Below are positions 1 to 6,228 of a stretch of DNA of 10,642 bases, piece by piece. The notes below the pieces were generated by a model, which worked only from the letters and a program-made list of their open reading frames with translations, searched no databases and was not told where the DNA came from. How positions within the stretch are numbered: the stretch's first letter is position 1; each line of letters begins with the position of its first letter. The translations under genes were made by a program, and so were the position numbers. Source of the stretch: an uncultured Flavihumibacter sp. (GTDB lineage Bacteria; Bacteroidota; Bacteroidia; Chitinophagales; Chitinophagaceae); contig CAMLPA010000082.1 of assembly GCA_946481605.1 (NCBI GenBank), positions 1 to 10,642 on the forward strand, in the 5' to 3' direction.

Positions 1-1435
1 TGATGCGCGCATCGTTCTGGTCGAAATTGAGTGAGAAGTAAGTACTTGCTTTTTCAGATCCTGAGCTCAGCGCAACATTGTAACGCTGACGCACTTCGTT
101 CTGCCATACTTCATCGTGGTATTCCTGCATGTAATCGTTGTTCCGCCAACTGTCGATAGTTGCGTCAAGTTCCGTTTTAGACAGTTGTCCGGCGGCTTCT
201 TTACGGAACAGCGCATACAGCGGAGAATAGTAGCGGATGGTACCGTTCCTGAAATTGCCGTACGCATTGAACAATGCGGTGGCACTTCCTGTACGACGCA
301 GTTCCCGGTTGTACACCGCGGTTTCATAATCGATCAGGTCGCTGGTGGAAGCGTAATGCATTTTAGAAAGATCGGGCCGTTCGGTGATGAAGCGGTCCAC
401 GTTAAAGGAGACAGTCGTCTTTCCTTTAGCGGCCTGTTTGGTGGTGATCACGATTACGCCGTTGGCGGAACGCGCACCGTAGATCGAGGAGGCGGCTGCA
501 TCTTTAAGTACGGTTACCGATTCAATATCATAGGGATTGATCTGGCTGATATCACCTTCTGTAGGCAGTCCGTCAATTACAAGCAGTGGCGTGGTGCCCA
601 CATTGAGCGAGGAAAAAGTAGCAGTACCCCGGAGTTGAAGGGAATTTTTATAGAAACTCAGTCCCGCCACCTTTCCTTCCAGCGCCGCGGCCAGGTTGGT
701 ATTGAGGTGCGCGTTGAGTTGTTCGTTGGTTACTTTGGAAGATGCGCCCGTGGTTCTTTCCAGGGGCATCGTGCGGAAACCATCGGAAGTAACGGAAACA
801 TCATCGAATAAGACAGCGGCCTGCGTAAGACATACCACGATATTCAGTTGCTCGTCTTCCACAGCGGCGTACATCAATCCGCGGGTACCACCTTTCACCC
901 CACCCATGGCGCGGGAAACCGGGATTTCAATTGATTCGTACCCGATGGAAGAAATTACGAGTGTACCGTTCTCCGGCACATTCTTCAGGGAAAAACTGCC
1001 CTGCTCATTGGTGAGTGTTCCTTTATCGGTGCCTTTCACGCGGATGGATACACTGGCGAGTGGCAGCCCTTCGTGCGTGGTAATGGTACCCTTTACCAAC
1101 GGTACTTCTCTGGCTTCCACCTGGTTTGGCGCGGAAGACAAATTTGCCTTCTTGATAAAAATAGTTTTGTTCTCGATAAAATAAGTAAGGCCGGTACCTT
1201 TGAAAGCCTGATCCAGAAAGCTTTTCAGCGGCATATTGCTGGCCTCTACCGACACCAGCGGCTTTGCCGCCAGCAGATCGGGATTGTACAACACGAGGTA
1301 ACCCGTTTGCTGTTTGATGACAGGGAACAGTTTTTCCAGCGCCACCTGACGGGCCCTGTAACTGATTTGTTGTGAAACGCCCGATGCACAGATGTGCATA
1401 CTGAAAGCGAACAGAAAAAATGCGGTGAATCGCAT
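1..1435 (-). CDS. SusC/RagA-family TonB-linked outer-membrane receptor with STN signalling domain, N-terminal part
   Basis: The reading frame is open from an ATG at 1435-1433 to the left edge, so only the first ~478 residues of a protein that is usually about 1000-1200 residues are present. In order it shows a hydrophobic signal peptide (residues 1-~22); a secretin/TonB N-terminal (STN) domain (~28-95) containing GYLVLYNPDLL; a carboxypeptidase-regulatory-like beta domain (~113-172) with VKGTITTHEGLPLASVSI and GTLTNEQGSF; and a TonB plug domain (~210-335) with LLVIDGLP and the SusC hallmark VTVLKDAAASSIYGARSANG. The beginning of the barrel follows. Receptors of this family import oligosaccharides or other ligands using TonB energy. 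The STN domain marks the subclass that signals to a FecR-type anti-sigma factor, and that gene lies immediately upstream. A Gly-rich stretch (~178-186) lengthens the link between the regulatory-like domain and the plug. Ligand specificity cannot be inferred. The family assignment is firm. Confidence 0.95.
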   Translation of the reverse strand, partial: MRFTAFFLFAFSMHICASGVSQQISYRARQVALEKLFPVIKQQTGYLVLYNPDLLAAKPLVSVEASNMPLKSFLDQAFKGTGLTYFIENKTIFIKKANLSSAPNQVEAREVPLVKGTITTHEGLPLASVSIRVKGTDKGTLTNEQGSFSLKNVPENGTLVISSIGYESIEIPVSRAMGGVKGGTRGLMYAAVEDEQLNIVVCLTQAAVLFDDVSVTSDGFRTMPLERTTGASSKVTNEQLNAHLNTNLAAALEGKVAGLSFYKNSLQLRGTATFSSLNVGTTPLLVIDGLPTEGDISQINPYDIESVTVLKDAAASSIYGARSANGVIVITTKQAAKGKTTVSFNVDRFITERPDLSKMHYASTSDLIDYETAVYNRELRRTGSATALFNAYGNFRNGTIRYYSPLYALFRKEAAGQLSKTELDATIDSWRNNDYMQEYHDEVWQNEVRQRYNVALSSGSEKASTYFSLNFDQNDARI

Positions 1436-1602
1436 AACACGATACGTTTTGGCTGATAAACGCAACCCGGAGCTATTGGCGGAATTATTGCCCGCGCACA
1501 GGATTCCCAGGTTACGAAAAGTGGTAAAAAACATACTTTTGTAACAGTTTGGTTGATAAATAAGCAGTTCAGAACGCTACTTGTAATTATTGGCCTTACT
1601 TG

Positions 1603-1626
1603 CCGGGAGTGTTGCACCACTTCCGG
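1603..1626 (-). promoter_or_regulatory. Hairpin in the leader of the susC-like gene
   Basis: The 227-bp gap between the anti-sigma gene and the receptor gene contains an inverted repeat. Read on the minus strand it is CCGGAAGTG, a 6-base loop, then CACTCCCGG: nine positions per arm with a single A/C mismatch. It is not followed by a T-run, so it does not resemble a factor-independent terminator. It lies about 170 bases before the receptor ATG. The rest of the gap (1436-1602 and 1627-1662) is AT-richer and holds no gene that I can support. The receptor promoter, presumably read by the ECF sigma factor, should lie in this gap, but I could not fix its boxes. A regulatory role for the hairpin is inference. 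Confidence 0.4.
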
Positions 1627-1662
1627 TTTTCAGTTTTATGACTACACCCTGCGGTGGAATTT

Positions 1663-2835
1663 TTATTTTTTAACGGTCAGTTTGCGCCCCTCCATCTGCA
1701 CTTTTACCCCGATCTGGTTCAGCGCATTCACCACCTGCTTGAGAGTAAGCTGCCTTTCCATTTCTCCGGTAAACACCTGTTGCGGAACGCCGTTTTCATA
1801 TACCACTTCCACATCATACCAGCGGGCCACCTGGCGCATCACTTCTTCCAGCCCTGTTCTTCCGGCAAAATGAAAGTTGCCGTTCTTCCAGGCGAGCGCA
1901 TGTTCCGGATCACCCAGCTGCAGCCGCAATGTTCCGGTTGTTGGCAGTACTGCCTGCTGACCGGGTTTCAGCAATACGGTTTGCTTTCCGTGCACCATCT
2001 TTATTTTTCCCTCTACGAGCGTGGTCACGGCTTCGGGCTCATCAGTGTATGCATTGATGTTGAAATGTGTGCCCAGCACTTCTACTTTCGACTCCGCCCA
2101 TTCCACCAGGAAAGGCTTTGCTTTATTGGCGGCCACTTCAAAATAAACTTCTCCTGAAATGCGCACCTTTCTTTCCTTGCCGGTAAATGCGGTCGGGAAA
2201 CTGATGGATGACGCGGCGTTGAGCCATGCCTCCGTACCATCGGGCAATACCAGGTGGAACTGACGGCCTCTTGGGGTTTGCAGTGTATTGATGGATGGAT
2301 CATTATCGCTGTTGCCTGCAAATGAAATAGTGCCATCCTGCAAGCGGATGCCATTGGCGCCAGGTGTATTGATGGTGCCATCCGGAATACTGTCCAGCAC
2401 CATTTGCTGCCCGTTGGCCAGGGTGAGCACGGCACCATCCATTCCCGGGGCTACATCGTTTACCACGGCGATCTCAGCAGGAACCGAATTGTTATCACGC
2501 GTTTCTTTCTGTAAAAACAACCATGCGGCGCCTGCCAGCAATACAAATACCGCTGCTGCCTTCCAGAATACAGGGATTCTTTTAACGGGCGCCGTACTCC
2601 CTGAAAAGTGCTGTGCCCTGAATTGCTGCCAGCCCGCTTCCTGGTTGAAGGTGAGCATGGTGCCAAGTTTTTCCAGGAAAACCGTACGATCGGCATCCAC
2701 AGCAGCAAGGTAGGCAGCGTTTTCTTCCGTGGCCGCTGACCAATGCTGCAGTTCAATCGTCTCCGATTCCGTCAGTGGTTCGTTGGAAAGCTGCTTATAT
2801 ATTATTTCCGCAATGCGTTCGTTGTTCATTACCAT
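1663..2835 (-). CDS. FecR-family transmembrane anti-sigma factor (FecR domain + DUF4974)
   Basis: This is a single-pass inner-membrane regulator that holds an ECF sigma factor inactive until a signal arrives from an outer-membrane receptor. Numbering from the ATG at 2835 (390 residues, the usual family length), the N-terminal ~85 residues form the cytoplasmic sigma-binding part. A membrane span follows at ~91-108 (AAAVFVLLAGAAWLFL). The periplasmic FecR domain (~184-280) includes PRGRQFHLVLPDGTEAWLN, GEVYFEV and VLGTHFNI. A C-terminal DUF4974 domain (~318-390) contains ARWYDVEVVYE and is the part expected to contact the receptor STN domain. A GTG at 2844 gives a frame three residues longer, and another ATG lies at 2829; none has a clear ribosome-binding site, so the start is uncertain by a few codons. 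The gene sits between the sigma gene (~80 bp upstream) and the STN-bearing receptor, the standard order. Confidence 0.95.
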   Translation of the reverse strand: MVMNNERIAEIIYKQLSNEPLTESETIELQHWSAATEENAAYLAAVDADRTVFLEKLGTMLTFNQEAGWQQFRAQHFSGSTAPVKRIPVFWKAAAVFVLLAGAAWLFLQKETRDNNSVPAEIAVVNDVAPGMDGAVLTLANGQQMVLDSIPDGTINTPGANGIRLQDGTISFAGNSDNDPSINTLQTPRGRQFHLVLPDGTEAWLNAASSISFPTAFTGKERKVRISGEVYFEVAANKAKPFLVEWAESKVEVLGTHFNINAYTDEPEAVTTLVEGKIKMVHGKQTVLLKPGQQAVLPTTGTLRLQLGDPEHALAWKNGNFHFAGRTGLEEVMRQVARWYDVEVVYENGVPQQVFTGEMERQLTLKQVVNALNQIGVKVQMEGRKLTVKK

Positions 2836-2915
2836 AAAATCCACTGCCTGTTATAGCGCAGGCATACAAGGAAAACGGATGAGGAAACCCGTCATTACAG
2901 AAAATTCATAAAAAA

Positions 2916-3521
2916 TTAAAAAAGCTTGAAGAGCAGCAGGTAAACCCCGGTGTCCAGCCCTTTTTGAAGGAGTAAGGGGCGCAGAGCTGCAAGGGCCCGT
3001 GATTTCTGCACGCGGGCATGATTGGGGGTGATGGACAGTTTTGCTGCGATCTCCGCGATGTCCATTCCCTCCAGTAAACTCATTTTTAAAATAGCAGGAC
3101 CATTACCGGGTAAGGCTTCGATGGCTTCGGCCACCATTTTGAAAAGAAAAGCATCGGTTACTTCAGGGTCGGAAACCGGCTGACCTGGCTGCGTGAGCAA
3201 CAATTCCTCACGATAGCCTGCACGTACTTTCTGTTGCCGCGCATAATCGATACAGCGGTTGCGCACACCGGTGAAAAGATAGGCGCCGATGGCAGAAGTA
3301 GAATCTATTTCCGCCCGTTTCTCCCAACATTTCTGCAGCAAATGAATCGCGATATCGCTGGCCTCTTCCCGGTTGCCAATCAGGTTGTGGGCAAAATAGC
3401 TGAGTGGACGAAAAAACCGGTCGAAAACCTGCTTCATGGCCCATTCCTCTCCAGCACGGAAACCGGTTAATAGATATGCTTCCTGGTCCAACACTACGGT
3501 GTGAGTTGAAATGAACTGCAA
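2916..3521 (-). CDS. ECF RNA polymerase sigma factor, Bacteroidetes FecI-like family
   Basis: This 201-residue frame matches the short ECF sigma factors that pair with FecR-like regulators. Region 2 covers ~28-97 (MKQVFDRFFRPLSYFAHNLI, then EASDIAIHLLQKCWEKR and GVRNRCIDYARQQK). Region 4 covers ~130-185 (AIEALPGNGPAILKMSLLEG, a helix-turn-helix with IAEIAAKLSITPNHARVQKS). It should direct RNA polymerase to the receptor operon when released by the neighbouring anti-sigma factor. No ATG initiates the frame before region 2: the listed start is a TTG at 3521, with a GTG at 3494 and a TTG at 3491 as alternatives. The GTG would leave ~19 residues before region 2, which suits the family well. Region 2 is somewhat divergent, with IAIHLLQKCWEK where IVQDxFLKLWE is common. 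The family call is secure; the start is not. Confidence 0.92.
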   Translation of the reverse strand: MQFISTHTVVLDQEAYLLTGFRAGEEWAMKQVFDRFFRPLSYFAHNLIGNREEASDIAIHLLQKCWEKRAEIDSTSAIGAYLFTGVRNRCIDYARQQKVRAGYREELLLTQPGQPVSDPEVTDAFLFKMVAEAIEALPGNGPAILKMSLLEGMDIAEIAAKLSITPNHARVQKSRALAALRPLLLQKGLDTGVYLLLFKLF

Positions 3522-3535
3522 TATTACGAAAAGTT

Positions 3536-3605
3536 GGGGAGGGGGTTAATGCAAACACCGCGTAATGGAAAGATCAGCGACCCCTATCCGACCCACGCCC
3601 TCCCC
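3536..3605. promoter_or_regulatory. Divergent intergenic region with an 8-bp inverted repeat
   Basis: The space between the sigma gene and the oppositely transcribed kinase gene (3522-3700) must hold promoters for both. It contains GGGGAGGG at 3536-3543 and its inverted copy CCCTCCCC at 3598-3605, separated by 54 bases. Box-like sequences TACTTTCG (3630-3637) and TATTATTG (3653-3660) each differ by one base from the Bacteroidetes -7 consensus TAnnTTTG on the plus strand, but neither has a convincing upstream TTTG. The repeat is low-complexity and could be chance. Confidence 0.25.
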
Positions 3606-3700
3606 ATAAAAGACATTTATCCCCCAGGATACTTTCGTTCAGCAGAGTTTCGTATTATTGTTGTTCAACGTTCAAACACCCCCAAACCGATCATTTCTCT

Positions 3701-4717
3701 ATGAATACACCCGACCATCACAATGCCGGGGAATTCCTGCATTTGTTCGAAATGACACCCGACTGGGTTTGTATTGCCGCAAAGAACGGTTACTTCATAG
3801 ATTTTAATCCCGCCGTCCCGAATACATTGGGTTATTCAAGGGAGGAATTAATGAGCAGGCTCATCTCCGACAATATTCATCCGGACGACAAGGCGATCAC
3901 CGCCACTACCCGAGCCCAACTGCTGGAGGGAAAAGCATTGCTGAATTTCCAGAACAGGTACATTGCAAAAAACGGAGACATAGTTTGGGTGGAATGGACC
4001 TCCATTTACCTGCCATCGAAAGAAGTGGTTTTCGCCATCGCGAAGAACATCACCGCCCGCAAAAAGATAGAACTGGAGATTGAGGCACGCCACCTGCAAT
4101 ACAGGCAGCTCGCCATACACCTGAAAAACAATATGGAGCAGGACCGAAAGTTCCTGGCCACCGAACTGCATGAAGGGGTAGCCCAACTGGCCACCGCGCT
4201 GAAATTCGACCTGGAATTGATGCATACCCAACCCGATGGTGTTGAAAAACGATTGGAACATGCGTTGGTTACCGTAAACATGCTGGTGGATACCATTCGC
4301 CGTACTTCTTTCCTAGTGAGTCCGGCCATCCTCGATGATCTCGGACTTGATGCCGCACTGGAGTGGTATTGCAGGGAGTTCTCCCAGGGAAGCGGCCTTT
4401 CCTGCAGCTACGCAGGTTCCTTCAACGAGCATCTCTTTCCAAAAGATGTTCAACTGGATTTGTTCCGCATTTGCCAGGATGCTTTCAATTGCATCAGCAA
4501 ACACCACAAGGCTACTCGCATTAGAGTGGCCATCCAAAAGAAAGCCGGGAAACAGGTACTTTCCATCGAGGACAACGGGGCAGGTTTCACCAACGGCAAT
4601 ACCGCGCACCTGCTGCCTGTTCACCAGCGGGCACAATTCATCCAGGCGGAATACGATTTCTTTTACCGGGAAGGACAGGGCCACTGTATGGAGATCCGCC
4701 TGAATGCCACAGGCTGA
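3701..4717 (+). CDS. Cytoplasmic PAS-domain histidine kinase, NarL/HisKA_3 class, with degenerate ATP-binding motifs
   Basis: This 338-residue protein has no membrane span. It has one PAS domain with PAC tail (~10-120; FIDFNPAVPNTLGYSREEL, HPDD, IAKNITARK), a charged helical linker (~118-150), a HisKA_3-type dimerisation domain with the phospho-acceptor motif FLATELHEGVAQ (His157), and a short HATPase-like region (~245-335). The G1 box is intact (EDNGAGF, 290-296). In the N box, QDAFNCISKH (259-268), the Mg-binding Asn position carries Cys264 and the preceding catalytic Glu position carries Asp260. The usual GHGLxxMRER lid motif is replaced by NTAHLLPVHQRA. Family members pass phosphate to NarL/LuxR-type regulators; none lies next to this gene. 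The PAS domain probably senses a cytosolic or redox cue, but its ligand is unknown. The kinase-family call is firm. Whether it can autophosphorylate is doubtful. Confidence 0.9.
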   Translation: MNTPDHHNAGEFLHLFEMTPDWVCIAAKNGYFIDFNPAVPNTLGYSREELMSRLISDNIHPDDKAITATTRAQLLEGKALLNFQNRYIAKNGDIVWVEWTSIYLPSKEVVFAIAKNITARKKIELEIEARHLQYRQLAIHLKNNMEQDRKFLATELHEGVAQLATALKFDLELMHTQPDGVEKRLEHALVTVNMLVDTIRRTSFLVSPAILDDLGLDAALEWYCREFSQGSGLSCSYAGSFNEHLFPKDVQLDLFRICQDAFNCISKHHKATRIRVAIQKKAGKQVLSIEDNGAGFTNGNTAHLLPVHQRAQFIQAEYDFFYREGQGHCMEIRLNATG

Positions 4718-4810
4718 ACCTGTGAAAGTTATGTTAGAAGTGGCGTGTAGTGCAGCGGCCGGAACCGGGCCGTTGTCAGCCCTGCATCTTTAACCAACTG
4801 CCGCTGTTTC

Positions 4811-4921
4811 ATGAAAAAAGAAGAAACCCGCTTTCACCAACGGAAAATAGAGTTGCTCTGGGTAATGGTGCTTTCGCTCGCAACCATCTGGGGGCTCCGG
4901 ATGGTATTGAAGTTCCTGTAA
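4811..4921 (+). CDS. Probable small single-span membrane protein, 36 residues
   Basis: An ATG at 4811 opens a short frame ending in TAA at 4919-4921. The product starts with a charged stretch (MKKEETRFHQRKIE), continues into a hydrophobic helix (LLWVMVLSLATIWGL) and ends with RMVLKFL. This layout, a positively charged cytoplasmic end plus one membrane span, is typical of real bacterial small membrane proteins. The frame sits alone in an otherwise empty stretch (4718-5008) between the kinase and the PNPOx-fold gene, on the same strand as both. No Shine-Dalgarno site is visible, which is normal in this phylum. I do not recognise a family. It could be chance, since short frames with hydrophobic codons do occur. 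Confidence 0.45.
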   Translation: MKKEETRFHQRKIELLWVMVLSLATIWGLRMVLKFL

Positions 4922-5008
4922 GGTACTTCATGATAAGGATCATCCTTTCCTGCGACGCCAGTCATGGTGAATCCCGCGCCATCTCCCGTTCTTTATAAAA
5001 AAAAGAAC

Positions 5009-5482
5009 ATGTTTGGTACACTTGCCCCCCACGAAATAGAAAGCCTGCTGGAACAACAGTTGATCGGCCGTGTTGGCTGCCATTACGAAGGCATTACTTA
5101 TGTAGTACCCATCAGCTATGTTTATGCCGATGATTGTATTTACGGTCATACCCGGGAAGGCATGAAGCTGAACTTTATGCGCAACAGCCCTTCCGTATGT
5201 TTCCAGGTGGATGATACCCGCAACCTCGACAATTGGAAAAGCGCGATTTGCTGGGGAAATTTTGAAGAGATCACCGATGAAACAGAAAGAAATGAAGCCA
5301 TTGAAAAACTGCTGGGCCGCGTATTACCAGTAGTAAGCAGTGAAACCATGCATATTTCTCCTCAATGGCCTTTCCCGCCCAGGAAGAATGAACCAATTGG
5401 CGGTATTGTTTTCAGAATCCGGCTCACCCGCAAATCCGGCCGGTTTGAAAAAAGCAGCAGCAATGCCTACTTCGCGACCTGA
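5009..5482 (+). CDS. Pyridoxamine 5'-phosphate oxidase-fold flavin-binding protein (NimA-like / Pyridox_ox_2 type)
   Basis: The 157-residue product has the split-barrel flavin-binding fold of the PNPOx-like superfamily. The N-terminal helix LAPHEIESLLEQQLIGRVGC (5-24) leads into strands with ITYVVPISYVYADDCIYGHT (29-48), then GMKLNFMRNSPSVCFQVDD (51-69) and WKSAICWGNFEEITD (76-90), followed by the C-terminal helix ERNEAIEKLL. Relatives bind FMN or related flavins, and some reduce nitroimidazole drugs. The substrate here is unknown, and a role in vitamin B6 synthesis is unlikely for this short subtype. I chose the ATG at 5009 because homologues begin at this MFG-like helix; an in-frame ATG at 4964 would add 15 residues of low-complexity sequence. 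Its last 16 bases overlap the end of the convergent SRPBCC gene. Confidence 0.88.
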   Translation: MFGTLAPHEIESLLEQQLIGRVGCHYEGITYVVPISYVYADDCIYGHTREGMKLNFMRNSPSVCFQVDDTRNLDNWKSAICWGNFEEITDETERNEAIEKLLGRVLPVVSSETMHISPQWPFPPRKNEPIGGIVFRIRLTRKSGRFEKSSSNAYFAT

Positions 5483-6015
5483 CCATTTTCCACGAGTTGT
5501 TTCAGGCGTGCGAGTCCATCGTCGTATTGTTTGCCCATGATGTCATCCATATCAAAAAACAAAAGCATGGTGTTCATGGGATAGGCATATTTTGTAGCAA
5601 AGCCCCAGGTCACCTTCGAGCCTTCAGGCGCTTCTGCCAGTGCCAGGAACGCTTCGGCTTCCCCTTCAAACGGTTTCACGAAATGGAGGTGCGACTCCAC
5701 CCGTTGCATCGGATCAATTTTGGTAAGGGTCTGATTGCCCACGCCTACTTCTTCACTCTGCCATTTGAATACTGAACCTACCTGGTCGGGCGCTCCTTCA
5801 ATAGAAGTTTTTGTGGCGGGATCCAGCGCGATCCAGGGGCTCCAGGTTTTCATCTCCGCAAGGGAAGATACCCTTGGCCAAACGGCCTCACGTGGCGCAT
5901 TGATGGTGATGCTTCTTTCAAGAGCGTATTCTTTCTTCACAAATATTCCCGCAATCAATACAAAGGCAATGAGCAGCAGCAGCAAAAGTCCAATGATCTT
6001 GAAAAACTTTTTCAT
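5467..6015 (-). CDS. Membrane-anchored SRPBCC (START/polyketide cyclase-like) family protein
   Basis: The 182-residue protein begins with a membrane anchor or uncleaved signal (residues 4-24, FFKIIGLLLLLLIAFVLIAG). An SRPBCC helix-grip domain follows: the opening strand LERSITINAPREAVWPRVS (31-49), then EMKTWSPWIALDP (53-65), VGSVFKWQSEEVGVGNQTL and a C-terminal helix (YDDGLARLKQLVEN). The fold binds hydrophobic ligands in a deep pocket. Bacteroidota carry many such short membrane-attached members of unknown function, and the ligand cannot be predicted here. The ATG at 6015 follows a good TAnnTTTG promoter box by 17 bases. The stop codon lies inside the end of the opposing PNPOx-fold gene, so the two transcripts are complementary at their 3' ends. 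Confidence 0.85.
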   Translation of the reverse strand: MKKFFKIIGLLLLLLIAFVLIAGIFVKKEYALERSITINAPREAVWPRVSSLAEMKTWSPWIALDPATKTSIEGAPDQVGSVFKWQSEEVGVGNQTLTKIDPMQRVESHLHFVKPFEGEAEAFLALAEAPEGSKVTWGFATKYAYPMNTMLLFFDMDDIMGKQYDDGLARLKQLVENGQVAK

Positions 6016-6032
6016 GATGGTTTGATTTAATT

Positions 6033-6040
6033 CAAAAGTA
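6033..6040 (-). promoter_or_regulatory. Putative -7 promoter box of the SRPBCC gene
   Basis: On the minus strand the sequence TACTTTTG matches the Bacteroidetes primary-sigma -7 consensus TAnnTTTG exactly, 17 bases before the ATG at 6015, implying a leader of about 10 bases. The expected upstream TTTG (-33) is not clearly present; only an A/T-rich TTTTAAAAG lies near that distance. The assignment rests on one box and position. Confidence 0.45.
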
Positions 6041-6161
6041 CCGGTATTGCTTTTCTTTTAAAAGGGGATGTTGCGGCAATGAAGGGGTGGATTCCGACGA
6101 GTATCAAGGAGGCTGCTACTTTCCATCCGGGCATAAGCTACCCGATTAAAACCGAACATTG

Positions 6162-6195
6162 CCCCTCTCCCCGGAGAGAGGGGGCGGGGTGAGGC
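6162..6195. repeat. GC-rich extragenic inverted-repeat element
   Basis: CCCCTCTC (6162-6169), a 6-base spacer, then GAGAGGGG (6176-6183) form a perfect 8-bp inverted repeat, followed by GCGGGGTGAGG. This resembles the dispersed intergenic element of the form CCCTCTCC...GGAGAGGG...GGGGTGAGG that I know from many bacterial genomes, Bacteroidota included. It sits in the 213-bp gap between the SRPBCC gene and the chitinase gene, just upstream of the likely chitinase promoter. Only one copy is in this window, so its repeat status is from prior knowledge rather than shown here. The rest of the gap (6041-6161) shows nothing further that I can support. Confidence 0.5.
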
Positions 6196-6203
6196 CCTTT
6201 CCG

Positions 6204-6211
6204 TATATTTA
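6204..6211 (+). promoter_or_regulatory. Putative -7 promoter box of the chitinase gene
   Basis: TATATTTA differs from the Bacteroidetes TAnnTTTG consensus only at the last base and ends 17 bases before the chitinase ATG, the same geometry as the box upstream of the divergent SRPBCC gene. The -33 position falls in the GC-rich repeat element and has no TTTG. Low-moderate support. Confidence 0.3.
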
Positions 6212-6228
6212 TCCCACAATTCCCCATC

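Noticed and set aside
116..811. Long open frame on the plus strand opposite the receptor gene
   Set aside because: It is the codon-aligned antisense of the SusC-like reading frame, has no recognisable domain, and the minus-strand frame carries clear receptor motifs.
1654..2157. Open frame on the plus strand opposite the anti-sigma gene
   Set aside because: It lies entirely antisense to a well-supported FecR-family gene and shows no domain; it is explained by the composition of the opposite strand.
3208..3558. ATG-initiated frame overlapping the sigma factor gene on the same strand
   Set aside because: The sigma-70 region 2 and 4 motifs are all in the other frame. This frame shows no family similarity, so it was kept only as a remark on a possible displaced start.
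3630..3660. Kinase promoter boxes TACTTTCG and TATTATTG
   Set aside because: Each has a mismatch to TAnnTTTG, no TTTG at the right distance, and two candidates compete. They were mentioned only as possibilities in the intergenic entry.
4756..4772. GC-rich stem CGGCC/GGCCG downstream of the kinase gene as a terminator
   Set aside because: There is no T-run after it, the loop is short with a bulge, and no independent support exists.
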